IMG/VR virus record: IMGVR_UViG_3300027911_000042
Span: 1 to 33,731 of that record
Strand: one strand, 5' to 3'
Origin: a virus
DNA length: 33,731 nucleotides
Below the pieces are notes generated by a model that was not told the DNA's origin, ran no database searches, and saw only the letters and a list, made by a program, of their open reading frames with translations. A program made the position numbers and the translations under genes. Position 1 is the stretch's first letter; every line of letters starts with the position of its first letter. Below are positions 6,903-14,184 of this stretch, piece after piece.

Positions 6903-7070
6903 ATGAAAAAGAAATTTAGAGTGTATTATTTTGTGCATCTAGAAGCGTCTAACTCGAAAGATGCAAAAATTCTCTATGCTCAGATTAAACGTACTATTAA
7001 AGACGGTTCTTGGCAAGACAGAAAGGGAATAGAGATTCAACCCCCCTCTGAACTTCCAGCACTGGATTAA
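6903..7070 (+). CDS. Small protein, 55 aa
   Basis: Begins MKKKFRVYYFVHLEAS after an excellent SD (AAAAAGGAG). The start has alternating hydrophobics (a beta strand), then a helix (AKILYAQIKRTIKDG) and a tail ending PPSELPALD. No known family. Stop TAA (7068-7070) is two bases from the next ATG. Coding is supported by SD, spacing and codon style. Confidence 0.65.
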   Translation: MKKKFRVYYFVHLEASNSKDAKILYAQIKRTIKDGSWQDRKGIEIQPPSELPALD

Positions 7071-7072
7071 GG

Positions 7073-7741
7073 ATGAATCCTAGAACGATTTTCCTAACGC
7101 CTTTGCGCGAATCTCCCGAAGCAAGGAAACAGCGTCTTGCGAGTGTGGGCAAACACAAAGACGAACGGAGTGTTCGCGTGAATAGGCGTGAGGGAGTCTC
7201 TCCTGAGGAGATTGAACGGGCAAACATCTACCGGGAACTGGGATTTGATTTATACCAAGGGGCAACACGAAAGCAGATTACTCATAAGCTGGAGGGCGTG
7301 CGCCTTAATACGTTATCCGCGAACGCCCTTCAATTCTTGTCTGATAATTACGCCGTAGAAACAGTCGAAAAACGGGGACACGCAGTATTGCATTTTCAAA
7401 CCAAAAAGGAGAAACACAAAGTGAACTTGCTCAAAGCGATTGCAGAGAAGACGGAAGTACAGAAGAAGACTGTCCGCGATGTGTATGAGGGGCTGGTAGC
7501 CGTCATCGACGAGCAACTGAAAGCAGAGCGTCGTTGCCGTCTTCCTCAAATCGGAGTCATTATGATTCGATACAAGGAAGCGGTTAAGGGCGGAGTCAAG
7601 AAGTCGAATCCGTTCAAACCAGGAGAGACCTACAAAACCAAAGCCAAGAAAGCAAGCAACAAGCTGAAGATCAATCCGGCGAAGGACTTGAAAGAGTTCG
7701 TAGCGAAGCTCCCCGTAGTAGCTCCCAAGAAAAAGAAGTAA
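7073..7741 (+). CDS. HU/IHF-family DNA-binding protein with N-terminal extension, 222 aa
   Basis: Residues about 117-210 are an HU-family domain: NLLKAIAEKTEVQKKTVRDV start, RLPQIGVIMIRYKEAVKGG, and NPFKPGETYKTKAKKA arm-like region, ending in a lysine tail. HU-type proteins bend and coat DNA. Residues 1-116 are an unrelated basic, possibly winged-helix-like segment (IERANIYRELGFDLYQGATR, then LSDNYAVETVEKRG). The ATG at 7073 has a poor SD, whereas GTG at 7421 has AAAAAGGAGAAACACAAA directly upstream and would give a normal 106-aa HU. The most likely reading is two products from one frame: a long fusion and a short HU. Confidence 0.8.
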   Translation: MNPRTIFLTPLRESPEARKQRLASVGKHKDERSVRVNRREGVSPEEIERANIYRELGFDLYQGATRKQITHKLEGVRLNTLSANALQFLSDNYAVETVEKRGHAVLHFQTKKEKHKVNLLKAIAEKTEVQKKTVRDVYEGLVAVIDEQLKAERRCRLPQIGVIMIRYKEAVKGGVKKSNPFKPGETYKTKAKKASNKLKINPAKDLKEFVAKLPVVAPKKKK

Positions 7742-7761
7742 CTTACCCCGAGTACAGTGGG

Positions 7762-7785
7762 GCGCGTATACTGGGAATCACGCGC
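7762..7785 (+). promoter_or_regulatory. Inverted repeat in a short gap
   Basis: GCGCGT (7762-7767) pairs with ACGCGC (7780-7785), with a CCCC/GGGG pair just upstream (about 7746-7762). A TATACT sequence (7767-7772) resembles a -10 box but I see no good -35. No U-tract, so more likely regulatory or mRNA structure than terminator. Confidence 0.3.
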
Positions 7786-7807
7786 AATTCTAATTCAGGA
7801 GAGTAAA

Positions 7808-7981
7808 ATGGAGCTTCCAAGCTTTGAGCAGCTAACTTTAGCACAGCGAATAAGAGTGAGAGAGATGGCCGATCAGCTTTGGGATTGCTTTGCACGGGAG
7901 GTAAAGTGGATTCTCCCAGAAGATGTGTCCCTAGATACTACGGACATAATAGATGAAGTTTTGAAGGGAGAATCGAAATGA
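7808..7981 (+). CDS. Hypothetical protein, 57 aa
   Basis: The frame is open from a GTG at 7757, but the ATG at 7808 has the SD (CAGGAGAG) and starts after the inverted repeat, so I choose it. Small acidic helical protein (LTLAQRIRVREMADQLWDCF, then DTTDIIDEVLKGE). No family recognised. Coupled to the next gene by ATGA (7978-7981). Confidence 0.6.
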   Translation: MELPSFEQLTLAQRIRVREMADQLWDCFAREVKWILPEDVSLDTTDIIDEVLKGESK

Positions 7982-8172
7982 CTGAAACAGGGACGGCACT
8001 CTTGGGCTGTGTGGGATTCCTCTACTTGCTACTCTGTACCGCTGTGGGATTCTGCATCGTGTTCCCTTGGGGCTGGACGGGAGTAAAGGTGATTATCCTG
8101 CGGCGAAAGGAAATCACAGAAGCAGTTCGCCGGGAGATACAGGAGTACTCAGAATCGTACCATCATGATTAA
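7978..8172 (+). CDS. Small membrane protein, 64 aa
   Basis: One long hydrophobic stretch (about residues 6-30, ALLGCVGFLYLLLCTAVGF and onward) then a basic helix (RRKEITEAVRREIQEYSES). Single-pass or hairpin membrane protein of unknown role. The architecture (N-terminal anchor, charged helical tail) is compatible with many phage accessory membrane proteins; a lysis role cannot be argued from this alone. Coupled upstream by ATGA. Confidence 0.65.
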   Translation: MTETGTALLGCVGFLYLLLCTAVGFCIVFPWGWTGVKVIILRRKEITEAVRREIQEYSESYHHD

Positions 8173-8192
8173 CTCTCTGTTTGGGGAGAGAT

Positions 8193-8711
8193 ATGGACAC
8201 AGTAGAGGATTTGAAAAAGACTCTCCGCATCGGGAGCCGGGTTACATTCTGCGCTACGATGAAAACGGGGGAAGTGTTTCGGATTGACGAGGGGGGAGTG
8301 TTCGTATTCCTTCCCTACGGAGAGAAGGGGTACTGGCCCTGGTCTATGCTGCTGCGAAAGTTTCCTAGACTGGTACGAAGGTTTCCGAGAACGTCCAGGT
8401 TCCCCCGGCTAGTCCCGTCCCTGCATTGCCATTGCTTTACCAAATCCGGCGGAGGGAGACTAAAAGTTGACCTCAGGACGAAAGCCGTTACTTGCGGCAA
8501 GTGCTCTAAAGCAATTGGAACGGAAAGCTTTCCAAAACGCCAAGAGAGTGCTGCCAAAGCCTACGAAAGATACGTCAAAGCTTTCAAGCCGCGCAAGCGC
8601 AATCACAAAGGGAAACCCAAAGGCAAGGTTCGTAAGCGAACGAATCGAAAACGACCGGCACTACGTCGTACTCGCAAAAGAGGTGCCAAAGCACGGCGTC
8701 ATTCTTCTTGA
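8193..8711 (+). CDS. Zinc-ribbon protein with triple FPR motif, 172 aa
   Basis: ATG 8193 has the SD GGGGAGAG. The N-terminus RIGSRVTFCATMKTGEVFRI looks like an SH3/KOW barrel. Then three close copies of the peptide FPR (KFPRL, RFPRT, RFPRL at 8358-8411). Then a CHC...CGKC zinc ribbon, and a very basic Lys/Arg tail. The last 245 bases overlap the next gene in another frame, so either the tail is genuine dual coding or a frame change occurs here. Function unknown, but the composition suggests nucleic-acid binding. Confidence 0.6.
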   Translation: MDTVEDLKKTLRIGSRVTFCATMKTGEVFRIDEGGVFVFLPYGEKGYWPWSMLLRKFPRLVRRFPRTSRFPRLVPSLHCHCFTKSGGGRLKVDLRTKAVTCGKCSKAIGTESFPKRQESAAKAYERYVKAFKPRKRNHKGKPKGKVRKRTNRKRPALRRTRKRGAKARRHSS

Positions 8712-8823
8712 GTATGGTTTTGTTGCGGAGCAAGCTATTGCTGCCATGAAGAAGCAGTTTCCTGCCATGGGACAGCCAGCACGCAGATTCCCTCGGTTGA
8801 AGAAAATAAAGAAAGGAAAATGA
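8467..8823 (+). CDS. Hypothetical basic protein, overlapping frame, 118 aa
   Basis: The C-terminal part (HYVVLAKEVPKHGVILLEYG, then EQAIAAMKKQFP) looks like genuine protein and lies beyond the preceding gene's stop. The only upstream start in frame with a decent SD (GGAGGGAG, about 8452-8459) is TTG at 8467, giving a 245-base out-of-frame overlap. Alternatively the segment is reached from the 8193 frame by a +1 shift. It ends with RRFPRLKKIKKGK, carrying the same short FPR peptide as its neighbour. Confidence 0.5.
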   Translation: MTSGRKPLLAASALKQLERKAFQNAKRVLPKPTKDTSKLSSRASAITKGNPKARFVSERIENDRHYVVLAKEVPKHGVILLEYGFVAEQAIAAMKKQFPAMGQPARRFPRLKKIKKGK

Positions 8824-8826
8824 ACT

Positions 8827-9042
8827 ATGATAAACAGTGAAATCTCTCATATACATAGTTGGTGGGAAGTGTGGGGAACACAGGGACAAGGAGAAACACT
8901 ATTTGAAAAGTTTGCTTCCAGAGGGCAGGCACTTAACTACATTCAAGAAAACAGGAATAGCGCCTCTTTTTCTATTTCACGGTGCTCCCGCATGAGAATT
9001 ACATTTAGCAAGAAGGAACTTGAGGCGTTGAAAGGAAAATAA
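8827..9042 (+). CDS. Hypothetical protein, 71 aa
   Basis: ATG with SD AAAGGAAAA, three bases after the previous stop. Aromatic beta-rich start (HIHSWWEVWGTQGQGETLFE), then ASRGQALNYIQENR, a small alpha/beta module like those of DUF-type 'WEV' phage proteins. No function known. The next gene begins two bases after its TAA. Confidence 0.6.
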   Translation: MINSEISHIHSWWEVWGTQGQGETLFEKFASRGQALNYIQENRNSASFSISRCSRMRITFSKKELEALKGK

Positions 9043-9044
9043 AA

Positions 9045-9308
9045 ATGCCAAGAGGGGCTGTAAGTGAAAGAGAGCAACGGCGTATAACTTATGGTAAGTG
9101 TCTCCACAAAAAGGGCGGTTATACGGCGTACTATGAAGACTATCCTCGCTCAAAAGAGATTACCTGCTCCCAATGCAAAGTGAGCATACAAGTGTACTGT
9201 GATTCTTTGATTCCGGTCAAAAAGGCAGTAACCCGAGAACAGGTTTCTGTGCTTCTCCGCGATGTACTGGAGGGAAGAGATAATGACCCGAGAACAGTTC
9301 TGGGATAA
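9045..9308 (+). CDS. Zinc-ribbon-like hypothetical protein, 87 aa
   Basis: ATG with SD AAAGGAAAA. One Cys/His group (KCLHKKGGYTAYYEDYP) and a CSQC pair with a later C (VYCDS) suggest a single zinc site. The C-terminus (VTREQVSVLLRDVLEG) is helical. Overlaps the next gene by 26 bases. A 12-base sequence ACCCGAGAACAG appears both near its end (9231) and at the start of the next gene (9286), so the two genes share TREQ at that point. Confidence 0.6.
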   Translation: MPRGAVSEREQRRITYGKCLHKKGGYTAYYEDYPRSKEITCSQCKVSIQVYCDSLIPVKKAVTREQVSVLLRDVLEGRDNDPRTVLG

Positions 9309-9657
9309 ATGGAAATATGGATTCAGGGAAGGCAGAGGCACTCTCTTTCAACAGCAGCGCCGACACGATGTAGCGAAGATAAAGTTCATGCACGACCTAG
9401 ACGAAGTAATTGAAGGCGCACCTTTCAAGTTTCTAGGCATGTCAATCACTCCGTCCCAACCCGAACCCGAAATGCGCTGTATCGTCTGTGGGATGCCTGG
9501 ACCTCCAAAGACTTCGAAAGAAGCCGATGCGTGGGATTGGTTTACCGGAACACTAAAGGAAACCGTACACTTCTGTCCTCAACACAACCGCAGTTCTGAG
9601 TGGGAGAGGTTATGGAAGCTATCTCGTGACTCCAAAGAAAGCACAGCGAAAGTTTAA
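9283..9657 (+). CDS. Hypothetical protein with C-x2-C/C-x2-H site, 124 aa
   Basis: The frame is open from 9262, but ATG 9283 has SD GGAGGGAAG. The N-terminus is a helix (TREQFWDKWKYGFREG), followed by a loop and a zinc site: CIVCGMPGPP and, 40 residues on, CPQHN. Unknown function. It overlaps the next gene by 32 bases in a different frame. Confidence 0.6.
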   Translation: MTREQFWDKWKYGFREGRGTLFQQQRRHDVAKIKFMHDLDEVIEGAPFKFLGMSITPSQPEPEMRCIVCGMPGPPKTSKEADAWDWFTGTLKETVHFCPQHNRSSEWERLWKLSRDSKESTAKV

Positions 9658-10186
9658 GCGGCTGATTCGCTCTGTCTCCTACATCTACTCGAAACGAAAT
9701 CACTATCGCCTGTCCCAAGAAGATTTGGAGTCCGAGGGGATGCTTGTCCTAGTCCGGTGCTGTAGGGACTTCCCGAAAGGCAAGACCTACTTCACCCGCT
9801 ACTTCAAGCGTTCCCTCTATTCCCATCTCATAGACCTGCATCGCTTTGAAAAGCAGCAAAAGAGGCAAGGCTATATTGTGCCTCTCAATGAAGTCCAGCA
9901 GCAAGTAGCAGAATCGCACCTGTCTCCCTACGCGGACAGAGCTATGGCAATCTTGCCGTTTCTGTCTCCCAAAGCTAGGAAGTTTCTGCAAACTCTAGTC
10001 TTCCCACCGATAGCTCTGTCTGAGTTTGCATGGAAGCAGTACAAGGGTTCGAATCGGAAGCGATTTCGTATCCGGTTCATTGATCTTCGAAGATTCCTCA
10101 ACCTGTCAGCAGCGGACGTTCGGGGACTGGTTGGGGAGATTCGAGGCACGTGGTTGGAATATAAAGCGCAAAAGGAGAAACACTAG
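9626..10186 (+). CDS. Sigma-70 region-2-like protein, 186 aa
   Basis: GTG start. Residues about 28-80 read like sigma region 2: LSQEDLESEGMLVLVRCCRD, then TYFTRYFKRSLYSHLIDLHR, followed by a basic helix. The C-terminal part (SPKARKFLQTLV, LNLSAADVRGLVGEIR) is helical and may act as a degenerate region 4. A phage-encoded ECF-like sigma would redirect host RNA polymerase to phage promoters, such as the two repeat-bearing gaps; that link is inference. SD is weak. Its TAG overlaps the next GTG (TAGTG). Confidence 0.6.
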   Translation: MTPKKAQRKFKRLIRSVSYIYSKRNHYRLSQEDLESEGMLVLVRCCRDFPKGKTYFTRYFKRSLYSHLIDLHRFEKQQKRQGYIVPLNEVQQQVAESHLSPYADRAMAILPFLSPKARKFLQTLVFPPIALSEFAWKQYKGSNRKRFRIRFIDLRRFLNLSAADVRGLVGEIRGTWLEYKAQKEKH

Positions 10187-10956
10187 TGAAAAAGAAGCTG
10201 AAGTCGAAGGGCAACAAGAAGAAAGCGAACAAGGGCAGCAAGAAGGCGAGTCAGGACGAGGATGAGGAAGAAGAGGAAGAGACTCCCAAGAAGAAAAAGA
10301 AACTGAAGGCGAAGGTGAAGGAAGACGAGGACGAAGAGGAAGATGAGGAAGAAGAAGACGAGGAAGAGTCTGAGGACGAAGACGAAGAGGAAGAGCCAAA
10401 GAAAAAGAAGCTGAAGGACAAGAAAAAGAAGAAGTCCTCTGACGATGAGGACGAAGAGGAAGATGAAGACGAAGACTCTGACGAAGATGAGGAGTCTGAA
10501 GACGAAGAGGAGGATGAGTCGGAAGACGAGGATGACGACGACGAGCCTCCCAAGAAGAAAAAGAAGAAGTCCAAAAAGCACGACGACGAGGAGGAAGACG
10601 AAGACTCGGACGACGATGCCGACGAGGATGAAGACGAGGACTCAGAAGACGAAGATGAGTCCGAAGAGGAAGATGAAGAGGAGGACGACCCGAAAGGGTC
10701 GTCTTCCCTTGTCCAGATAGGGAAGAACTATAAGCCCATACCGCCCAGTGTCGTAATCCCGCCAGGGTACAAGGATTGTTTCGGGGTTCCTGGGATGCCG
10801 GACAAGGACGATTTCGATTGCAAGCGATGTGAACTAGGAAACCGATTCGAACCAGGTGGTTGGAGCAACTCGCCCTGCTTACAGGTATCTAAGCGGGAAG
10901 AGCCGCTCGATGAGTTGAAGAAAGGCAAGAAGGGTAAGAAAAAGAAAGCTGCTTAG
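10186..10956 (+). CDS. Highly acidic Lys/Asp/Glu-block protein, 256 aa
   Basis: GTG start with SD AAAAGGAGAAACAC. Residues about 1-22 are lysine-rich, 23-168 alternate long Asp/Glu/Ser runs with short P-K-K-K-K-L-K blocks, and 169-256 form a small Cys domain: DCFGVPGMPDKDDFDCKRCE and later SPCLQ, four Cys that could bind zinc. The C-terminal CFG...C..C...C arrangement is seen in other phage proteins of unknown role. The acidic blocks suggest DNA mimicry or a chaperone for basic DNA-binding proteins (an HU-type protein is encoded nearby). Nucleotide low complexity (GAGGAAGAC-type) makes indels likely between relatives. Confidence 0.8.
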   Translation: MKKKLKSKGNKKKANKGSKKASQDEDEEEEEETPKKKKKLKAKVKEDEDEEEDEEEEDEEESEDEDEEEEPKKKKLKDKKKKKSSDDEDEEEDEDEDSDEDEESEDEEEDESEDEDDDDEPPKKKKKKSKKHDDEEEDEDSDDDADEDEDEDSEDEDESEEEDEEEDDPKGSSSLVQIGKNYKPIPPSVVIPPGYKDCFGVPGMPDKDDFDCKRCELGNRFEPGGWSNSPCLQVSKREEPLDELKKGKKGKKKKAA

Positions 10957-10964
10957 GAGGAATC

Positions 10965-11510
10965 ATGTTTTTCAGAAAAACCAGCACTGAGAATGAGAAA
11001 CAGAATCTAGCTGTGATGCCAGAAGCTAAGCCAGAAGCTAAGATTTCTAGAGTACTCCCATCAGTTACCGTGCTTGACGATGAATCGCGTAAGTTAGCCG
11101 AGGAAGTGGCGCAAACATTTGGGTACTCTTTGCTTCTAAACCCACTAGGTCGCGCTTTGCGAGGTCTAGAGATAGAAGTGCTAAATGCGAGCGAAGTAAA
11201 AGCTTACATGGAGGAAGTCTCGCTATTTGCGGGAAAGCCGGGCGTAGAATGGGCTTGGATTCCGCTAGACCAACAGAGTGCTGATACATACGGTATTACG
11301 GCAAAGCCTTACGCAAAGCCGATTCCTGAGTTCGTACTGCGAAAGGCACTCCAGATTAGAAAGGCTGTTCCAGAAGTGGCTATATTCGTCCGCGAGTTTG
11401 AATACGTAGAAGACCCATTTCTTTGGGTAGGAATAAAGGGAGGACATTCCTACTACGTGGAAGTCTGGGACGAGCCAAAATTTGAAGAAAGAATGATTAA
11501 GGGAGAATAA
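10965..11510 (+). CDS. Hypothetical protein, 181 aa
   Basis: ATG with very strong SD (TTAGGAGGAA). Two copies of PEAK near the N-terminus, then an alpha/beta core (LAEEVAQTFGYSLLLNPLGR, IPEFVLRKALQIRKAVPEV, AIFVREFEYVEDPFLWVGI) and the end YYVEVWDEPKFEERM. It resembles other bacterial and phage hypotheticals with a DPFL-x(n)-WDEP ending; no activity known. Separate from the preceding gene by 8 bases. Confidence 0.7.
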   Translation: MFFRKTSTENEKQNLAVMPEAKPEAKISRVLPSVTVLDDESRKLAEEVAQTFGYSLLLNPLGRALRGLEIEVLNASEVKAYMEEVSLFAGKPGVEWAWIPLDQQSADTYGITAKPYAKPIPEFVLRKALQIRKAVPEVAIFVREFEYVEDPFLWVGIKGGHSYYVEVWDEPKFEERMIKGE

Positions 11511-11512
11511 CG

Positions 11513-11932
11513 ATGGAACAGGCGAATGTAACAGTCTCTATGGGAAAGTGTTCCGAGTGTGGAATCGAATGGACTCTCACTACGATGGAATACGAGTGGT
11601 GGGACGAACGGGTACAGAGGGGAACTGCTAAGTTTCCCAAGCGGTGCCGGGGATGCCGGGACCGGCGCAAGTCAGACACTTCGGCATGCAGCAGGGAGAT
11701 TCGGGAAATCATAAAAGGCTACTTCGAAACAGAGACCATCGGGCTTGCAGAGTTGAATAGCCGGCTTACTATTCTCGCGGAGAAAGTAGAAGCACTGGAG
11801 GCTAAGTCCTATGCACCGAGACAGAATCGAAGACCTGTTCGCGTTCATGAAAGAGCGATACCAGATATTTCTCAACCGGACAGCGGGGAAGCCGAAGCCA
11901 TGGACACAGGACAGGATACTCCAGAAGCATAA
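11513..11932 (+). CDS. Zinc-finger protein, 139 aa
   Basis: ATG two bases after the previous stop with SD AGGGAGAA. Residues about 13-50 carry CSECGIEW and FPKRCRGCRDRR, a four-Cys zinc ribbon with a basic tail, followed by a coiled-coil-like helix (LAELNSRLTILAEKVEALEA) and a disordered acidic end. The last 122 bases overlap the start of the 11811 gene in another frame, so the disordered tail is dual-coding. Probably nucleic-acid or protein-binding; heads the hypermodification operon. Confidence 0.65.
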   Translation: MEQANVTVSMGKCSECGIEWTLTTMEYEWWDERVQRGTAKFPKRCRGCRDRRKSDTSACSREIREIIKGYFETETIGLAELNSRLTILAEKVEALEAKSYAPRQNRRPVRVHERAIPDISQPDSGEAEAMDTGQDTPEA

Positions 11933-12647
11933 GTTTACGAATTGCTATCGGGAGGATGACCGGGTAACGCGATGGATTGCAAAGAACTGGAGAACTCCGC
12001 ACAAGAATGACCCTGATCTCTGGTTTGCTATGTGCGTTGCCCGGTACATCAACTGGCCTGACACTTTGGAGGAACTAGGCTACCCCGTTCCCTGGGAACC
12101 CGAAGACTTTATCGACTGTCTGCATAATCGAAAAGCGGACGGAAAGCAGGTCTTCACAGGTGCCTACATTGTTCACAGTCTCGGTCCCAAGATTCCCTAT
12201 CTCGCGGACAAGGTGTTTACTCCTCTTTGGAAAGACCGCATGAGTGTGCGTCCCCAGGCGGTGGACTCCTTGGCGAGCTTCTTTGCGCGACTGCGATTAT
12301 ATCAGGGTATGGGCAGCTTTATGGCAGGACAGGTCGTAGCGGACATGAAGTATGTACAGCCACTCGAAGACGCTGATGACTGGTGGGAATGGGCAGCTAT
12401 GGGACCCGGAAGCGCGAGAGGGCTAAATCGGGTAATAGGTAGGCCCATAAAAGAACATTGGTCTCAAGAAAGTTGGCTTGCTGCTGTAAACTGCATTCAA
12501 GACAAGCTGGCACCCAAGCTGGAGAAAGCCAGGATGCCGAGGATGCACGCACAAGACCTTCAGAATTGCCTTTGCGAGTTCGATAAGTATGAGCGAGTGC
12601 GTTTAGGCGAAGGTCGGCCAAGAAGCCTGTATCCGGGGCTACCATGA
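11811..12647 (+). CDS. DNA base hypermodification protein, HMUDK-helical/aGPT-PPlase1-type, 278 aa
   Basis: Strong resemblance from memory to the HMUDK_hel (aGPT-PPlase clade 1) family of phage thymidine hypermodification systems: PWTQDRIL (30-37), FTNCYREDDRVTRWI (42-56), GMGSFMAGQVVAD (166-178), GPGSARGLNRV (198-208) and DLQNCLCEFDKYERV (249-263). The family is glycosylase-like (HhH) in fold and, in other phages, is fused to or next to the 5-hmdU DNA kinase. Here the kinase is a separate gene (16477). ATG with SD GGAGG nine bases upstream; the frame overlaps the previous gene by 122 bases. Expected role: acting on phosphorylated 5-hmdU in DNA. Confidence 0.85.
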   Translation: MHRDRIEDLFAFMKERYQIFLNRTAGKPKPWTQDRILQKHKFTNCYREDDRVTRWIAKNWRTPHKNDPDLWFAMCVARYINWPDTLEELGYPVPWEPEDFIDCLHNRKADGKQVFTGAYIVHSLGPKIPYLADKVFTPLWKDRMSVRPQAVDSLASFFARLRLYQGMGSFMAGQVVADMKYVQPLEDADDWWEWAAMGPGSARGLNRVIGRPIKEHWSQESWLAAVNCIQDKLAPKLEKARMPRMHAQDLQNCLCEFDKYERVRLGEGRPRSLYPGLP

Positions 12648-13393
12648 ATCTAGTTCCTTTTGGGCGGCAACTCCTGGAGACGGGGGACTTAGACCCCATC
12701 TACACAATTCTCTGGAAGGCTGAACTGCATCCTAACCAACTCCGACGATGGCTTCTTGCCTATTGGTGGTTCTATCATGCAGGGGTATCTTCACACCTGT
12801 CCGCATGTAAAGGAAACCAATTCTATCGGGAAGCTGCTCATTTAGCGTCCAAAACAGCAACAAGGCGAGGAACAGAAAGGCGGCACTTCAGAGGACAGAA
12901 GTGTCTAGACTGTATTTCTTGGTTTCAAAGGCACTATCCTGCACCGGAATCAGCAGTACACTCCCTAGAGCGGTCTTGGAAGATTAGTAAGTTGGTGAAA
13001 CACCTAAGCGCGAGTTGGCCGCTGTTCGGTCCCTGGATGGGGTTCAAAGTAGGAGACATGCTAGAAAGACTGGCGTTGGCTCCCGTTGAATTTCCGGCAG
13101 AGAGTTTGAGTATGTATTCCACTCCGGTAAAAGGGGCAAAGCTGGCCTGTAAACTGTATGACTGGGATATGTCCACAGAGGAGGTAGTGACACACCTAAT
13201 CTCAGTATATCACAGGTACAAAGCGCCGCCTAGATACGAGCGCCCAGTAAACGCACAGGAGATAGAGACAATCCTGTGTAAGTGGAAATCCCATAAAGGA
13301 GGACACTACCCTTTAATGAAAGACACTCACGAGATAAAAGAGGGGCTGATTGGATACGGAGCATTGGCTACCGGGCTACGGAGATTCCTGTGA
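12644..13393 (+). CDS. Amino acid:DNA transferase-like protein (aGPT-PPlase clade 2, ADDT), 249 aa
   Basis: Resembles the ADDT family: LDPIYTILWKAEL, RRWLLAYWWFYHAG (34-47), the marker ERRHFRG (78-84), PLFGPWMGFKVGDMLERL and the ending of the pathway enzymes. In characterised thymidine hypermodification this class displaces the pyrophosphate from activated 5-hmdU in DNA with an amino acid. ATGA overlap with the previous gene (12644-12647) and GTGA overlap with the next, so it is translated as a unit with them. Which amino acid it uses cannot be read from sequence. Confidence 0.85.
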   Translation: MNLVPFGRQLLETGDLDPIYTILWKAELHPNQLRRWLLAYWWFYHAGVSSHLSACKGNQFYREAAHLASKTATRRGTERRHFRGQKCLDCISWFQRHYPAPESAVHSLERSWKISKLVKHLSASWPLFGPWMGFKVGDMLERLALAPVEFPAESLSMYSTPVKGAKLACKLYDWDMSTEEVVTHLISVYHRYKAPPRYERPVNAQEIETILCKWKSHKGGHYPLMKDTHEIKEGLIGYGALATGLRRFL

Positions 13394-14184
13394 AATTACG
13401 ACGTACTCCGGTGCAGCTCATAGACGGCATCTATGTGAAACGAGAAGATTTATGCTCTCCGGCAGGATGGCCAAAATTCAGTAAATGCCGAGGCGTGCTT
13501 CAACACATTCGAGAACGGGACGAGGAAACAATTGGTGTCTTAGACACAGCACACTCACAGGCAGGTTGGGTTGTAGCAGCAGTTTGCAAGTTAAGGGGAA
13601 AACGGTGTGTGAACTTCTATCCCCACTTTAAGGCGGAAGCGCGCGGCCATATTAGACCCTTTCAGAAACGTGCGGAAGGATTTGGGGCCAGACTATTTCC
13701 TCTACAGGCGGGGCGATCAGCCATTCTCTATCATCAGGCAAAGAAGGAGCTACTGCGGATAAGCGGGGATAGCTACTTAATGCCCAACGCTTTGAAGCTG
13801 ACAGAATCTGTAGAGGAGACAGCACAGGAAGCTGCACACCTGCCTGGTAGCTATAGGCGTGTAATCATACCAGTCAGCTCAGGCACGATTGCTGCGGGAG
13901 TTCTCTTGGGCCTATCCCGAAAAGGAAAGTTCCCCCGAGTCTATCTCCATCTAGGCTATAGCCGAAGCCACGATGCCGTTATTGAATACGTGCAGGGCTA
14001 CGCCCCAGACTATCCTGTGGAAAAGATCAAGATCATTGATGAAGGATACAAATACAAGGACTCTGCTCGCGGGACGGACAGGCCAAAGTTTCCTTGCAAC
14101 GAGTTCTACGACCTAAAAACTTGGCAGTGGCTTCGACAGCGCAATTGGTCAGGGAAAACACTGTTTTGGAACATAGGTGCTTAA
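13390..14184 (+). CDS. PLP-dependent enzyme of hypermodification operon, 264 aa
   Basis: Fold-type II PLP enzyme (ACC deaminase/tryptophan-synthase-beta group). Visible: VKREDLC (16-22), K32 in FSKCRG as the likely Schiff-base lysine, VLDTAHSQAGW (50-60), MPNALKLTESV (131-141) and the phosphate-binding SSGTIAAG (163-170). In phage thymidine hypermodification a PLP enzyme decarboxylates the amino acid adduct on thymidine; a similar role on this phage's base is inferred. At 264 aa it is shorter than typical members, suggesting a minimal catalytic core. GTG start overlaps the previous TGA. Confidence 0.85.
   Translation: MKLRRTPVQLIDGIYVKREDLCSPAGWPKFSKCRGVLQHIRERDEETIGVLDTAHSQAGWVVAAVCKLRGKRCVNFYPHFKAEARGHIRPFQKRAEGFGARLFPLQAGRSAILYHQAKKELLRISGDSYLMPNALKLTESVEETAQEAAHLPGSYRRVIIPVSSGTIAAGVLLGLSRKGKFPRVYLHLGYSRSHDAVIEYVQGYAPDYPVEKIKIIDEGYKYKDSARGTDRPKFPCNEFYDLKTWQWLRQRNWSGKTLFWNIGA

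Noticed and set aside
10183-10581. Minus-strand frames of Ser/Leu/Phe repeats opposite the acidic gene
   Set aside because: Reverse-complement artefacts of GAG/GAC/AAG codon runs.
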